Positions 31,743-43,225 of a stretch of 64,000 nucleotides of DNA are shown in pieces; position 1 is the stretch's first letter; every line of letters begins with the position of its first letter. Below the pieces are notes generated by a model. The model worked only from the letters and a program-made list of their open reading frames with translations, did no database searches and was not told where the DNA came from. This DNA is from Metridium senile. Taxonomy: Eukaryota > Cnidaria > Anthozoa > Actiniaria > Metridiidae. A program made the position numbers and the translations under genes. Location: contig OX459100.1 of NCBI GenBank assembly GCA_949775045.1, forward strand, positions 4,712,136 through 4,776,135, given 5' to 3'.

Positions 31743-32899
31743 GTCCACCTCAAGATAACATATACAACGGGTCTAGCTATTGCTGGTATTGTACGAGTGT
31801 GACGGAACACGGTGGGTCAGTCAATGCATCCCTCCCAAATTGACCCTCAAGTGCAGCATTCCCCGGGAGAACAAACTCAACGAATAAACACAACATACAA
31901 CGAATTTAACATAAACTATTTATTACTTAAACTTGAAGGATAAATTAAAGGACTTAAATGACTAAATTAAATGAAACTAGATTGTGCTGGATAGTAATGT
32001 TTGTTGCTTCTTACTTGAATGTCGGATAATGATTCGTATCATATTGTGTTAAATGATACTAAATGATATATACTTGATACTTAAACTATTATTAATATAT
32101 ATATATACTTAAAGTTTGATAGTTCTTTCGTTCTTTAGTGGTTCTTGATCAATTTGGTAGAGGTTCTCGATACTGGTGCTGATATTCTTTAAAGTGTTTC
32201 TTTCGTTCTTGCATGTATTCTTTAATTAAAGTTTTTCTTTTGTTCTTGTAATAGTATTCTTTGTAGTGTTTCTTTCGTTCTTAACTCTGTATAGTTCTTA
32301 ACTCTTCTGAGTTCTTAACTTTCTTAATTCTTAATTTATAACTCTTGATGAGTTATCTGAACTTTGCAGTTTACTGGGACTCTGTGTGAGTCTGCTCTCT
32401 TTAGGAACTGCTCTCGTGCTTTTACTACAACGAGTGACTGAATCAACTAGCCGCGTTAGGGCGAATTTATATGAACCTAATTATAATAAAGGTGATGTAA
32501 CTCCATTTTTATCATTTGAAAGAATATAATAGATCCACTAGAATATTTAAACTTATGCTAAATAATGAAATGAAATACCTATTGTTAAATAAAAAAATAC
32601 TACGAGAACTATTCAATAACCAATGTAAATGACTGGACTCTCGGCTGGCAATAGCCACAATAACCAATGGGGAACAGTGTGCCATTGTAACTTCTATATG
32701 CAAGACGCCAAAGTTGCATGTCGACAACTTGGTTTTACCAAAGCTATTGACGAGGGTCGGGTAAAATCTGGCTGAACACCATGGGATGTAGTGGCACAGA
32801 GACCTTACTACACAGCTGTACTCACGATGGATGGGGATCGGACAAATTCACTCTGACTGTAACATTCACAAATGGTATGTTGGTGTTGTGTGTTCTGGT
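31743..32899 (+). pseudogene. SRCR exon U46 (class T), split by a solo LTR
   Basis: The exon begins normally (TTCACAG|GTCC, GPPQDNI), lacks about 14 bp of IQLEPG, and is cut at GIVR (31797) by an LTR. It resumes at 32651 with HNNQWGTVC-HCNFYMQ. A deletion then removes GYWxxG, and the donor is mutated (ACAAACTAATG). Several independent lesions show it has been dead for some time. Confidence 0.8.
31798..32650 (+). mobile_element. Solo LTR 1 (TG...CA)
   Basis: Starts TGTGACGGAACACGG and ends near CTCGGCTGGCA. It is homologous along its length to 47702-48575, including a TTCTTTCGTTCTTG-rich central part and AATAAAAAAATACTACGAGAA near the end. No internal gag-pol is present, so it is a solo LTR. 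No clean target duplication is left at this copy. Confidence 0.75.
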
Positions 32900-33012
32900 T
32901 ACAAACTAATGTAATACGCTGCTTTCCATATAAAATTTCGTCTATCAAAAGCTTGGATATGATATTATATCCAGCGAAAAGTTGCATTTTATATCTCCAG
33001 ACTGTTGTACAG

Positions 33013-33052
33013 GTCCAACATACAATGTGAACCTAGTAGAACGGGCTTAGCT
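33013..33052 (+). pseudogene. SRCR entry fragment U47
   Basis: Acceptor-like GTACAG|GTCC, then a shortened NIQCEPSRTGLA text. It stops where the GATAAC repeat begins, so the repeat replaced or was inserted into the exon. Confidence 0.65.
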
Positions 33053-33425
33053 GCAACGATGACGATAATGATAACAATAATGATAATGATAACAAATAAT
33101 GACAACGATAACAATAATGACAACCAATTGTTTCTTGGTACCTAAAAATCGACATTTTAAATGCATAGGGTTTCATATAACAATAACGTTAAGGATAATG
33201 ATCAAAATAACGATGACGATTAAGATATCGATCATAACAATAATGATGACGTTCATAAGGAAAACAAACACGTTGACGATAGCAAAATAAAGATAAAGAT
33301 AACGAAAATGATAACTATGACAATAACGATAACAATAGATAGCATTTACGATAACAATAACGATAACGATTGAATAAGCGATAACGACAACTACGATAAA
33401 AAAAGATCACGACAAAGATAACAAT
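33053..33425. repeat. GATAAC/GATAAT simple repeat, second block
   Basis: Degenerate hexamers like those at 11.4-12.0 kb, more interrupted here. Confidence 0.85.
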
Positions 33426-33898
33426 AACGCCAACGAACAAGTCATGCTCACAAATCATTATATACTGAATTCTGATTCCCAGAGAATATAAATACATAAA
33501 ATAAAATATATAAAAGCAAAACTTTTGAATGAATTATTTGTATATCATACACATTTCTATCGTTCATACGAAAAAGGTTTCTAAGTGTGTAAAATAACAG
33601 AACTATTTTAAACAATGGCAATATATTCAGATATGAAAAATCGTAGAAAACGTTAACTTTACTTTACTGACATTCCAAGCATTAGCCCTTTTGCTCAGAC
33701 GAAGGGATCAAGCTCGAAACATTAGTAGAGTTAAGTTAATATTGTTTACGGTTTTAGAAATTTGAATTCATTTTATTGTCTATCGTTTATATATCAAACG
33801 CCGCCTTTTCTCATTATTTACTTGCTAGTTCAAGTTCCATTTAAATTTGCAACTTAAGACATCTTTGTCAAGTACATTTTGTGTATTGTTCTCTTAAG

Positions 33899-34338
33899 AT
33901 GCCCAAGATATACAACTTGAACCTGGTACAATAGGTTCAGGTGTTTCTGGTATTGTTCGAGTCTACCACAATAACCAATGGGGAACAGTCTGTAAAAATT
34001 GGTTCGATATGGAGGACGCCAAGGTTGCATGTCGACAACTTGGTTTCAGAAAAGCTGTAGGATATTGGAGGTATGGACGAGGGTCGGGTAAAGTCTGGCT
34101 GGACAACATGGGATGTAGTGGCACAGAGACCTCACTGCACAGCTGTACTCACGATGGATGGGGAAGTGTTGCCTCTTACTGCAACAGTCACAAATATGAT
34201 GCTGGTGTCATATTGACATTTAAGTGCCTCTTCACAGCATGTATTTCAAAAAGATTTTCAGTAATAGATAATTGTCATAGTGATTATATATCAGTATGCA
34301 TTCTTGCTAAAACGGTGATTCTAGTTACATCACCGTGA
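33899..34338 (+). CDS. SRCR-domain exon U48 with VILTFKC run-on
   Basis: Acceptor TCTTAAG|ATGCCC. It reads DAQDIQLEPGTIGSGVSG, WGTVC-KNWFDME, GFRKAVGYWRYGRG, WLDNMGCSG and SVASYCNSHKYDAGV, then ILTFKCLFTACISKRF to a stop at 34336. The 5' flank and entry match U11, while the tail and 3' flank match U20/U22, so it is a recombinant with the exchange inside the exon. Five canonical cysteines plus FKC. Confidence 0.75.
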
Positions 34339-34543
34339 CTGAATCAAAACATGGAAATAAAGTTTTTGACCATTTACCTTATTCAGATTTAAGACAGAAT
34401 CAGATATTTACTGATACGTTATTGGTCCTTGCAAAACTCATTAATTGCTGTATGTAACCGGATTGTAAAATTGACATTGCGTACAATTAGAATACAAAAC
34501 TATTTGTCTTAAATCACTATTCCTAGAATATTATACTTTCAAG

Positions 34544-34867
34544 ATGTCGATGATATAGAACTTGAACCTGGTACAGTAGTTTCAGGTGTTGCTGGTATTG
34601 TACGAGTCCTCTACAATAAACAATGGGGAACAGTGTGTTATCCTGGCTTCCATATTCCAGACGCCAAGGTTGCATGTCGACAACTTGGTTTTACCAAAGC
34701 TGTAGGATATTGGCAGTATGGACAAGGGTCGGGTAAAGTCTGGCTGTACAGCATGCAGTGTAAGGGCACAGAGACCTCACTACACAACTGTAAAAGCAGT
34801 GGATGGGGTGATGGCAGCTGGTGCAGTCACGGAAATGATGTTGGTGTCGTGTGTTCTGGCTACAATG
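34544..34867 (+). CDS. SRCR-domain exon U49, mosaic of U21 and U18
   Basis: 324 bp, phase 1-1. The entry DVDDIELEPGTVVSG and WGTVC-YPGFHIP match U21, as does the upstream spacer. From WLYSMQC through HNCKSSGWGDGSWC and VVCSGYNG it matches U18, as does the downstream spacer. It has six cysteines, acceptor TTTCAAG and donor AATG|GTATTA. Confidence 0.87.
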
Positions 34868-35350
34868 GTATTAAATACACATGCAGTACTCGATCACTCA
34901 TCAAAGTTATCAAAACAGTTGTTGTTGCCGCACTTCATTTAAATTAGTTTGTGTAAAATATCGTCGTCCAAATCCTTTCAATATCAGTAAATGTTAAAAA
35001 TGTGTTTTTTCTTTCTTTTGTCTCTCTTTTGTAGCACAGGATTGCGTGTAAGTGGGTTGGGTCTTTTATTACTCTTGGGGGATAGGATAGGGTAATTTTA
35101 CCTAGTAGCGGACGTCATGTTCTATTGTAATTTTACCCGCCTTGGCGAATTGTTAAACAAATAAAAATAAATAATAAATAAATAAATAAATAAATAAATA
35201 TGTATGCCAAAACAATAAATTAATGGAGTATTATTACCTTTTACTGCAAGCTAATGGCCTATATTTGTTTACTCGCTGGTTTCCAAATTGTATTTGAAAC
35301 ATATGACATCTTTGCCAAGTAAAATTTCAATTTGTGTATTGTTTTTCAAG

Positions 35351-35680
35351 ATGCCCAAGATATACAACTTGAACCTGGTACAGTAGGTTCGGGTGTTGCT
35401 GGTATTGTACGAGTCCTTCACAATAACCAATGGGGAACAGTGTGTCAAAGTTACTTTGATATGAAGGATGCCAAGGTTGCGTGTCGACAACTTGGTTTTA
35501 CGAAAGCTGTAGGATTTTGGTACTATGGACGAGGGTCAGGTAAAGTCTGGTTAGACGAAATGAAATGTAGTGGATCTGAGACATCACTACACAGCTGTTC
35601 TCACGCTGGATGGGGTGATGGTACCCACTGTGGCAACAATCACAAATATGATGTTGGTGTCGTGTGTTCTGGTTACAAAG
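35351..35680 (+). CDS. SRCR-domain exon U50, DEMKCSGSE type
   Basis: A complete 330-bp phase 1-1 exon with the best donor of the cluster (AAAG|GTAAGT). It reads DAQDIQLEPGTVGSG, WGTVC-QSYFDMK, GFWYYGRG, WLDEMKCSGSE and [20 protein letters not shown], with six cysteines. It is the sister of U19. Confidence 0.9.
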
Positions 35681-36644
35681 GTAAGTTTCCAACTTATTTA
35701 TGTAAGCTTATTACCACAAGGGGAATGTCTGTATTGAATTGCATTATCATTCAACTTATGCAAAATTCAATATGTAGCGTTTAATTTGGTACTTTTTGAG
35801 TGCTGATATCTTGCAAAGAAGAAAATCGGAATATCATCATTTTATTTTAAATATAGTTGATACATTAACAAGACGCATAACTGCGTAATCTCGGGATTCT
35901 CTTTGATGTGCAAAATAATTTTAATGTATACACCTAATTTCAAAAACGTTGCCAAAGAAATAGAACATTTGTACTTTTGGAATACATTAAAAAGACAAAG
36001 GAAGATCACAGAACTGAGATCAACACGAAAACTTACATTTAACAAACTTATTATAGCACTAATACATTAGTAAAAGGCTTATTATCATTATTGGAGTGTT
36101 TAGGTTAAATCATACACAGAATAACATGCGTTTTATTACGTGATTTGAATCAAAGTACTCTTGTGTTTGTGTTTCGGCCCAGCGGTGTTCTTAATTAAAG
36201 CGCTTTCAAAACTGATCGCTTCTAGGCAATAAATACGGCGAAAAGTTACATTTGTCAAACTTATTATCACACTAATACATTGGTTAATGGTTTATTACCA
36301 TTATTGGAGTGTGTTTGATTTAAGTAAACACCGAATTAACGTATTAAATCAGTTTATTTCGTATATTTGTGTGTATAATTGACATTGACCATACTGCGCT
36401 TGCGTGGCATTTTGGCGATGAAGATGAACAAAAAATAAAGGCGAAACCTATACTCGGATTCCACAAGAATCCCGAGTAAATATGGTGAAAATTCTAGGTT
36501 GACACTCGAAATTTCAAATAATTCCAGTAAGCTATTATTTTCGGTCAAAAATGTCGCGTAATTAATACATTTAAGTCTTTGGTACATGCTTTTCAAAAAC
36601 GCAAATTACAATGGTATTGAAATGAAACACTGATATGTTTACAG
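35681..36644. other. Spacer/intron U50-U51
   Basis: The ends resemble the U19-U20 intron (16.33-16.67 kb). About 0.6 kb in the middle (35.85-36.5 kb) is extra and contains two similar stretches around CTTATTATCA...TTATTGGAGTGT, suggesting an insertion. No gene is seen. Confidence 0.5.
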
Positions 36645-36987
36645 GTCCATCTCAAGATACCATACAACTTGAACCTGGTACAACAGGTTTAGCTGTTGCT
36701 GGTATTGTACGAGTCTACCACAACAACTTTTGGGGAACAGTGTGTCATTATAGTGGCTGGTATATGCTAGACGCCATGGTTGCCTGTCGACAAAACGTTA
36801 CCAAAACGTTACCAAAACGTTAGGAACTATGTACTACTGGGGACGAGGGTCGGGTAAAGTCTGGCTGTACAACATGCAGTGTAAGGGCATAGAGACCTCA
36901 CTACACAGCTGTACTCACAATGGATGGGGAAGTGTTCACTCTAGTTGCAACGGTCACATAAGGGATGCTGGTGTCAGTTCTGTATAA
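36645..36987 (+). pseudogene. SRCR exon U51 (class T), broken
   Basis: The acceptor TTTACAG|GTCC and first half are fine (WGTVC-HYSGWYML). After VACRQ the motif AAAACGTTACC is repeated three times, shifting frame and stopping at 36821. The rest (GRGSGKVWLYNMQC, SVHSSCNGH, DAGVSSV) is still recognisable in another frame and ends at TAA 36985. Confidence 0.78.
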
Positions 36988-37007
36988 TTTGTAAAATAGA
37001 TCTAAAG

Positions 37008-37335
37008 GAAGGCGTTTGTTGTTGAACTGTCTCTCGAGCGGAAAGGCGTAAATAGCTTAAACGGGGAATAGTAGTTCTTACGAGGCACGTTGTTGGTACA
37101 GATTATCTGTAGGATCTTGGCGGAAGCGTTCGTTCTTCAACTCTTGCAATGCCTTGTCAAATTAAGTTATGCATTAAAGTGTTTAAGACAGTCATTGGTG
37201 TTGCTGCTCGAGTGTCGTCTAGACGAGTAAGACTGCTATCCCAAACATTTTTAGCTTTTCAAATTCTACAATGACCGATTGCAACAGTGTGTGGTATTTC
37301 AGCTTCACTAAATATAAACGACGAACGTACAAAAA
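37008..37335 (+). repeat. Dispersed repeat R1, copy 2
   Basis: Similar to 20088-20390, starting just after an SRCR tail. It contains CTGTAGGATCTTGGCGG and a WGTVC/FSFxxND scrap. Confidence 0.6.
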
Positions 37336-37849
37336 GAAATACCAGCAAAAGCTAACGTAACAGAAATACCTAATGCAATCTTGAAAACAATAATGTCATA
37401 TATGGTATTGTAGGTGAGAAGCAGCAAAATACTTTGATTAGCGCGCGAGATTTTTGGTTCAGATTGCAACAGAACAATGGGCATATCTTTGTTACGACCC
37501 GTTATATACCAGGTTTAGGTTGTATATATCATCATGTTTAAGGAGACTTTTGCTGCAATATAAAAAAGTATAAAACATCAATGTTGAGAAAGTCAAACGT
37601 TTTAGACATGCCTGCACATATAGATTAACTTATCACATATTAGAATATGACTTGCACTTTTATGGTCAAAGATAAAACATACAATACTACAAGGTAACCA
37701 AAACACACGACACCAACATCGTATGTATCACTGTTACAATAAATGCCAACACTATTCAAACCATTATGATCATGACATTTAAGATTGTGTATTTAGGTGT
37801 CGTACTGACAAATCAGTTAAATGCAGCCGATGAGTGAGTTAAACATATG

Positions 37850-38199
37850 TTATATAATGTAGTTATATTTGTCTGAACACACGACACCAACATCGTATTT
37901 GTGACTGTTGCAGTAGGAGTCAACAATTCCCCATCCATTGTGAGTACAGCTGTGTAGTGAGGTCTCTGAGCCTTTACATGCCATGTAGGCCAGCCAGACT
38001 TTACCCGACCCTCGTCCATTGTACCAATATCCTACAGCTTTGGTAAAACCAAGTTGTCGACATGCAACCTTGGCGTCCTTCATATCGAAGTTACCACCAT
38101 AATCACACACTGTTCCCCATTGTTGATTGTGAAGGACTCGTACAATACAAGCAACACTTGAATCTACTGTACCAGGTTCAAGTTGTATATCTTGGGCAT
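37850..38199 (-). CDS. SRCR-domain exon U52
   Basis: Acceptor TTGAAG|ATGCCC. It reads DAQDIQLEPGTVDSSVAC, WGTVC-DYGGNFDMK, GYWYNGRG, WLAYMAC, GSE and [18 protein letters not shown]. There is an extra cysteine in VACIVRV near the entry. After C6 it runs SDKYNYII and stops at 37850. A tail echo lies downstream on the same strand at about 37690-37785. Confidence 0.78.
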
Positions 38200-38957
38200 C
38201 TTCAAAGAATAATACACAAAAGATATTGACGTCGAACATATGTTTTTAAAAAAGGTTTTCTATTTTACGTCGTTCATTACGTCTGCTCTTTCATTTTGGT
38301 AAACTCATAAAAACGATATCTTTGGCGGTATGTATAGCTAGCTAGCATTTATAGAACATCAGGGACACAAGATACATACATATCAATTCATATACTTATT
38401 GTAATGGCAACAATAAAATTCGAAATGTTATAATTTGTAAAGATATTTACAATTGCAGTCAAGTCCGGCGTATCTTACAAATGTAAAAACATATTGCTTT
38501 GTATTTATATGGTAAGTTGTTACATATTGTCGTTCTATGCCTCCGATTGATAACAGTGTGTTTCCGCTACACATTGAGTTCGAAGGTACCCTGATTTAAT
38601 TAAAGTTTTCCTTTATTCATCCGACGGCGAGTGCTCACGATACCAAAGGCTGGCCGTTTCTGTAAATTTAACAAAGGTTAGTAATTACAGTGAAATCATA
38701 ATGCTGCATATTAATTTTATGGACCATGTCTTTACTCTAGCTGTCAACATGGTCAAACTCACGTGCATGTAGCAACGAAAACATCGCAACCGGAAGAGAT
38801 TATGCCGTGCCGTTGACCAATCAGAGTTCGCGTAAGAATTGATCCGAGCGAGAGCCAATCAGAAATCGCTTCTTATATCGGGTCACAGAGAACACGATAT
38901 CTGGCGAACTTTTGCAGACGGTTATTACGGGTAATTAAACCGGCTGTACGCAGGCTA

Positions 38958-39244
38958 ACACGACACCAGCATCCTCTGTATGACTGTTGCAGCCAGAGCC
39001 ATGACCTCCTCATCCATTGTGAGTACAGCTGTGTAGTGAGGTCTCTGTGCCCTTACATCCCACGTTGTTCAGCCAGACTTTACCCGACCCTCGTCCATAG
39101 TACATAGGTCCTACAGCTTTGGTAAAACCAAGTTGTCGACATGCAACTTTGTAGCCCATTGGTTATTGTGGTAGACTCGTACAATACCAGCAACAGCTAA
39201 ATCCGTTGTACCAGGTTCAAGTTGTATGTTATCTTGAGTTGAAC
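38958..39244 (-). pseudogene. SRCR exon U53 (class T), broken
   Basis: Acceptor TTTACAG|GTTC is present. About 35 bp covering GTVC and the first patch are deleted (CAATGG joined to GCTACAAAG), which shifts frame and removes C1. The tryptophan of NGWGG is TGA. The tail (SGCNSHTEDAGV) is otherwise intact. Confidence 0.78.
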
Positions 39245-39290
39245 CTGTAAATCAATAGACATTATTAATTACACATGTAAGATAACATTG

Positions 39291-39617
39291 AAACTTCCAA
39301 GGTTAGATGAACAACTTGATACTGGTACAGTAAGTTTTAGTGTTGCTGGGCACAGAGATCTCACTATACAGCAGTACTCACAATGGATGGGTGTTTACTA
39401 TGCTTGCAACGGTCACACAAGGGATGCTGCTGTTATGGTATGTGAAGTTCTGCCATGCAACATATTTTACTATACTGTTGTCCTCAATTATTGGGGAAAT
39501 GTTTACTTTAATTGCACTGTTCACAAAAAATATGCCGGAGTTCTTCAAATGTGTGACATGTATTTTGTAATTGCTCTATATGTACCACGCTTGAATATAG
39601 AGCAATATGCGCCTTAA
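39291..39617 (+). pseudogene. SRCR exon U54, internally deleted, with echo
   Basis: The entry text (QLDTGTVSFSVAG) jumps directly to HRDLTIQQYSQWMG, losing C1-C4 coding. The tail reads ACNGHTRDAAVMVC and runs on as EVLPCNIFYYTVVLNYW, followed in frame by an echo, WGNVYFNCTVHKKYAGVLQMC, to a stop at 39615. It is the clearest case in which tail and echo remain in the same frame. Confidence 0.7.
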
Positions 39618-39869
39618 TGCTCATGTAGCTATAGCTGTACATGAGTTCTCCACATTTCATTTCATTACAATTAAGACTTCTATTCTCAATTTCTGTTATC
39701 CCTGCTTAGGGCGAGCGGACCATTCTTATTAGTTTACGATACCTCACAAATAATCCTCCAATTACATTTCCGTATTTTAATCAAACACGTTGAGGGAAAA
39801 AATGAATTCAAAACTAATTTAATTTATAACTACGTAATACTAATTGTCAATACATTTATAATGATATAA

Positions 39870-40191
39870 CAATGACTTGAACCTGGTACAGTAGGTTCAG
39901 GTGTTGCTGGTATTGTACGAGTCCTCCACAATAAACAATGGGGGACAGTTTGTGATAGTAGTTACTTCGATATGAAGGACCCCAAGGTTGCATGTCGACA
40001 ACTTGGTTTTACCAAAGCTGTAGGATATTGGCACGCTGGACGAGGGTCGGGTAAAGTCTGGCTGTACGCCATGGGATGTAAGGGCACAGAGACCTCGCTA
40101 CACAGCTGTACTCACAATGGATGGGGAAGTGTTTACTCTGGATGCAACAGTCACACAGCCGATGTCGGTGTCGTGTGTTCTGGTTACAAAG
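39870..40191 (+). CDS. SRCR-domain exon U55
   Basis: Open from LEPGTVGSGVAG through WGTVC-DSSYFDMKDPK, GYWHAGRG, WLYAMGC and SVYSGCNSHTADVGVVC to donor AAAG|GTAATT, with six cysteines. No AG acceptor is present at the entry (ataacaatgacttg), so use as an exon is uncertain. The 3' intron matches that of U19. Confidence 0.68.
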
Positions 40192-40466
40192 GTAATTTTC
40201 AAATAATTTCTGTAAGCTTTTTACAACAAGTGGATGTCTGTATTGAATTGCATTAGCATTCCACTTAAACAAAATTCAATATTTAGCGTTTGGATCTTTT
40301 TTGCGAGTGTTGATATCTTGCAAAGACTAAAATCGGAACATCATCCCATTATTGTAACTATGGTTGATATAGTAGATATGGTAAAATTTGTAGGTTGACA
40401 CTCAATATTTGCAATACTTTCGGTAAGCTATTATTTTCTGCCAAAAATGTCGTGTAATACATTTAA

Positions 40467-42790
40467 GAGACGATTTCTGTAAATACCATGCAAACGCGGC
40501 AACACTCAAAAAATCGATTTTGCTCATATTTTAACCATAGGTAGCCCTCAACATGAAACAAATCATGATGCCTTTAGTTAAGCAAAATATTGCATATTTT
40601 ACGAGAAAATCGCAAAAAACGAAATTTCGTCAAATCGCTGCTCCGAGACGCTAATTTTTATGTCAACTTTGACGGCCCCGTATGGCAAAATTAATTACTT
40701 TAATGACTCAAAACTTTCATAATATTGTTTAATGGTATCTTAACTTTAAACTCAAGCTTTTATAGAAATATTGAGTTACTTTATAATATTATTCTATTTA
40801 TTTTTCTATGTCATACTTTTCGCCTTAGAAAAAGTAGGGTAAAAACAAAAAAATATTTTACTATGTGCAGCACAAAATTTTTCAATAATAATATGGATTC
40901 TGAATGTTAAGGTATTGAATATATAACTGTGAAAAATTCAGCTTGGGTAAATGTAATTGAGCGAAGTTATTGACGTGCGAACTTTTGCAAAATCTTGCTT
41001 ATTATGCATATTCTACTGTCGGCTAACTCATTCAATTTGCCAAGTCGCGGACGTGATTTGCATAAATAATCACATTTTCTTTCTTTTTAGCAGCAAAATG
41101 CTATGAAATAAAATCAGTACGACCCAAGCAATGTTTAACTTTTATTTAGTTTTAAAAAATATTGCATGTTTTACGAGAAAAGTCTCGAAAAACAACAGTT
41201 TCGTCAAATCGCTGTTTCGATCGAGACGCTAATTTTTCTGTCAACTTTGACGGCCTCGTATGACAAAATTAACTACTTTAATGATTCCAAAACTTCTTAA
41301 TATTGTTTATTGACATCTTAAGTTTAAAATCAAGAATTTACAAAAATATTTAGTTAATTGAAGATATTATTTAATTTATTTTTCTATGTGAAATGTTTTG
41401 CCTTGTTAAAAGTAGGGCAAAAACAAAAAAATATTTTACTATGTGCTACTCATAATTTTTTAATATAAATCCTTATTCGGAATGTTGAGGTATTAAATAT
41501 ATAACTGTGAAAAATTCAGTTTGGGTAAATGTTATTGAGCGAAGTTATTGAGCTGGGAACTTTTGCAAAAGTTTGCTTTCGCTGCATATAGTCTACCGGA
41601 TACCGTCTCGGCCTGTCTACTGTCGGCCAACCTATCAGTCAATCAAGTCGATAACATTTACATAAACAATCACGTTCTCCTTTTTTTCCTGCGAAAGTTC
41701 GCAGCTTAATAACTTTGCTAATTTACATTTATCCAAACTGAATTTTTCACAGTTATATATTTAATACCTTATCTTTCCAAATACTGATTTTTATTGAGAA
41801 AGTTGGAGTAGCACATAGTAAAATATTTTTTTGTTTTTGCCCTACTTTTAACAAGGCAAAACATTTCACATAGAAAAATAAATTAAATAATATCTTCAAT
41901 TAACTAAATATTTTTGTAAATTCTTGATTTTAAACTTAAGATGTCAATAAACAATATTAAGAAGTTTTGGAATCATTAAAGTAGTTAATTTTGTCATACG
42001 AGGCCGTCAAAGTTGACAGAAAAATTAGCGTCTCGATCGAAGCAGCGATTTGACGAAACTGTTGTTTTTCGAGACTTTTCTCGTAAAACATGCAATATTT
42101 TTTAAAACTAAATAAAAGTTAAACATTGCTTGGGTCGTACTGATTTTATTTCATAGCATTTTGCTGCTAAAAAGAAAGAAAATGTGATTATTTATGCAAA
42201 TCACGTCCGCGACTTGGCAAATTGAATGAGTTAGCCGACAGTAGAATATGCATAATAAGCAAGATTTTGCAAAAGTTCGCACGTCAATAACTTCGCTCAA
42301 TTACATTTACCCAAGCTGAATTTTTCACAGTTATATATTCAATACCTTAACATTCAGAATCCATATTATTATTGAAAAATTTTGTGCTGCACATAGTAAA
42401 ATATTTTTTTGTTTTTACCCTACTTTTTCTAAGGCGAAAAGTATGACATAGAAAAATAAATAGAATAATATTATAAAGTAACTCAATATTTCTATAAAAG
42501 CTTGAGTTTAAAGTTAAGATACCATTAAACAATATTATGAAAGTTTTGAGTCATTAAAGTAATTAATTTTGCCATACGGGGCCGTCAAAGTTGACATAAA
42601 AATTAGCGTCTCGGAGCAGCGATTTGACGAAATTTCGTTTTTTGCGATTTTCTCGTAAAATATGCAATATTTTGCTTAACTAAAGGCATCATGATTTGTT
42701 TCATGTTGAGGGCTACCTATGGTTAAAATATGAGCAAAATCGATTTTTTGAGTGTTGCCGCGTTTGCATGGTATTTACAGAAATCTTCTC
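40467..42790. mobile_element. 2.3-kb palindromic TTAA element in an intron
   Basis: The two halves are inverted copies with arms of about 1.1 kb and a central loop at about 41560-41695. The ends are GAGACGATTTCTGTAAAT and its near-exact inverse. The element is flanked by TTAA at 40463-40466 and 42791-42794. The paralogous intron at 16.58 kb reads through the same flanks with one TTAA. Each arm is itself two diverged direct repeats of about 0.6 kb. The matching 61-codon ORFs in both arms show near-identity. No transposase is seen. Confidence 0.9.
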
Positions 42791-42863
42791 TTAATTCTTT
42801 CGTACTTGCTTTTAAAAACGCAAATTACATATTTATTTAAATGAAACACTGATATGTTTACAG

Positions 42864-43225
42864 GTCCACCTCAAGATAACATCCAACTTGAACCTGGTAC
42901 AACGGGTTTAGCTGTTGCTGGTATTGTACGAGTCTACCACAATAACCAATGGGGCACAGTGTGTGATGGTTACTGGGATATGAAGGACGCCAAGGTTGCA
43001 TGTCGACAACTTGGTTTTACCAAAGCTGTCGGACCTATGGACAATAGACGAGGGTCGGGTAAGGTCTGGCTGTACAAAATTGGATGTAAGGGCACAGAAA
43101 CCTCACTGCATAGCTGTACTCACGATGATTGGGGAAGTGTTGCATCTTACTGCAACAGTCACACAGACGATGCTGGGATGATGCATAATGGAATGTATTT
43201 CAAAAAGATCCATGTTAAACGATAA
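42864..43225 (+). CDS. SRCR-domain exon U56 (class T)
   Basis: Acceptor TTTACAG|GTCC. It reads GPPQDNIQLEPGTTGLAVAG, WGTVC-DGYWDMK, GPMDNRRGSGK, WLYKIGC and DDWGSVASYCNSHTDDAGM. C6 is absent; the frame runs MHNGMYFKKIHVKR to a stop at 43223. It has five cysteines, so one disulfide cannot form as usual. Confidence 0.7.

Larger units (their letters stand above)
32900..33898. other. Spacer with repeat and an SRCR scrap
   Basis: Contains the entry scrap U47 and a simple repeat (both listed). The remainder is the counterpart of 11.99-12.45 kb. No gene is seen. Confidence 0.5.

Noticed and set aside
40725..42532. Two identical 61-codon ORFs on opposite strands
   Set aside because: They are the same stretch in the two arms of the TTAA palindrome; the peptide has no recognisable domain and the region is AT-rich.
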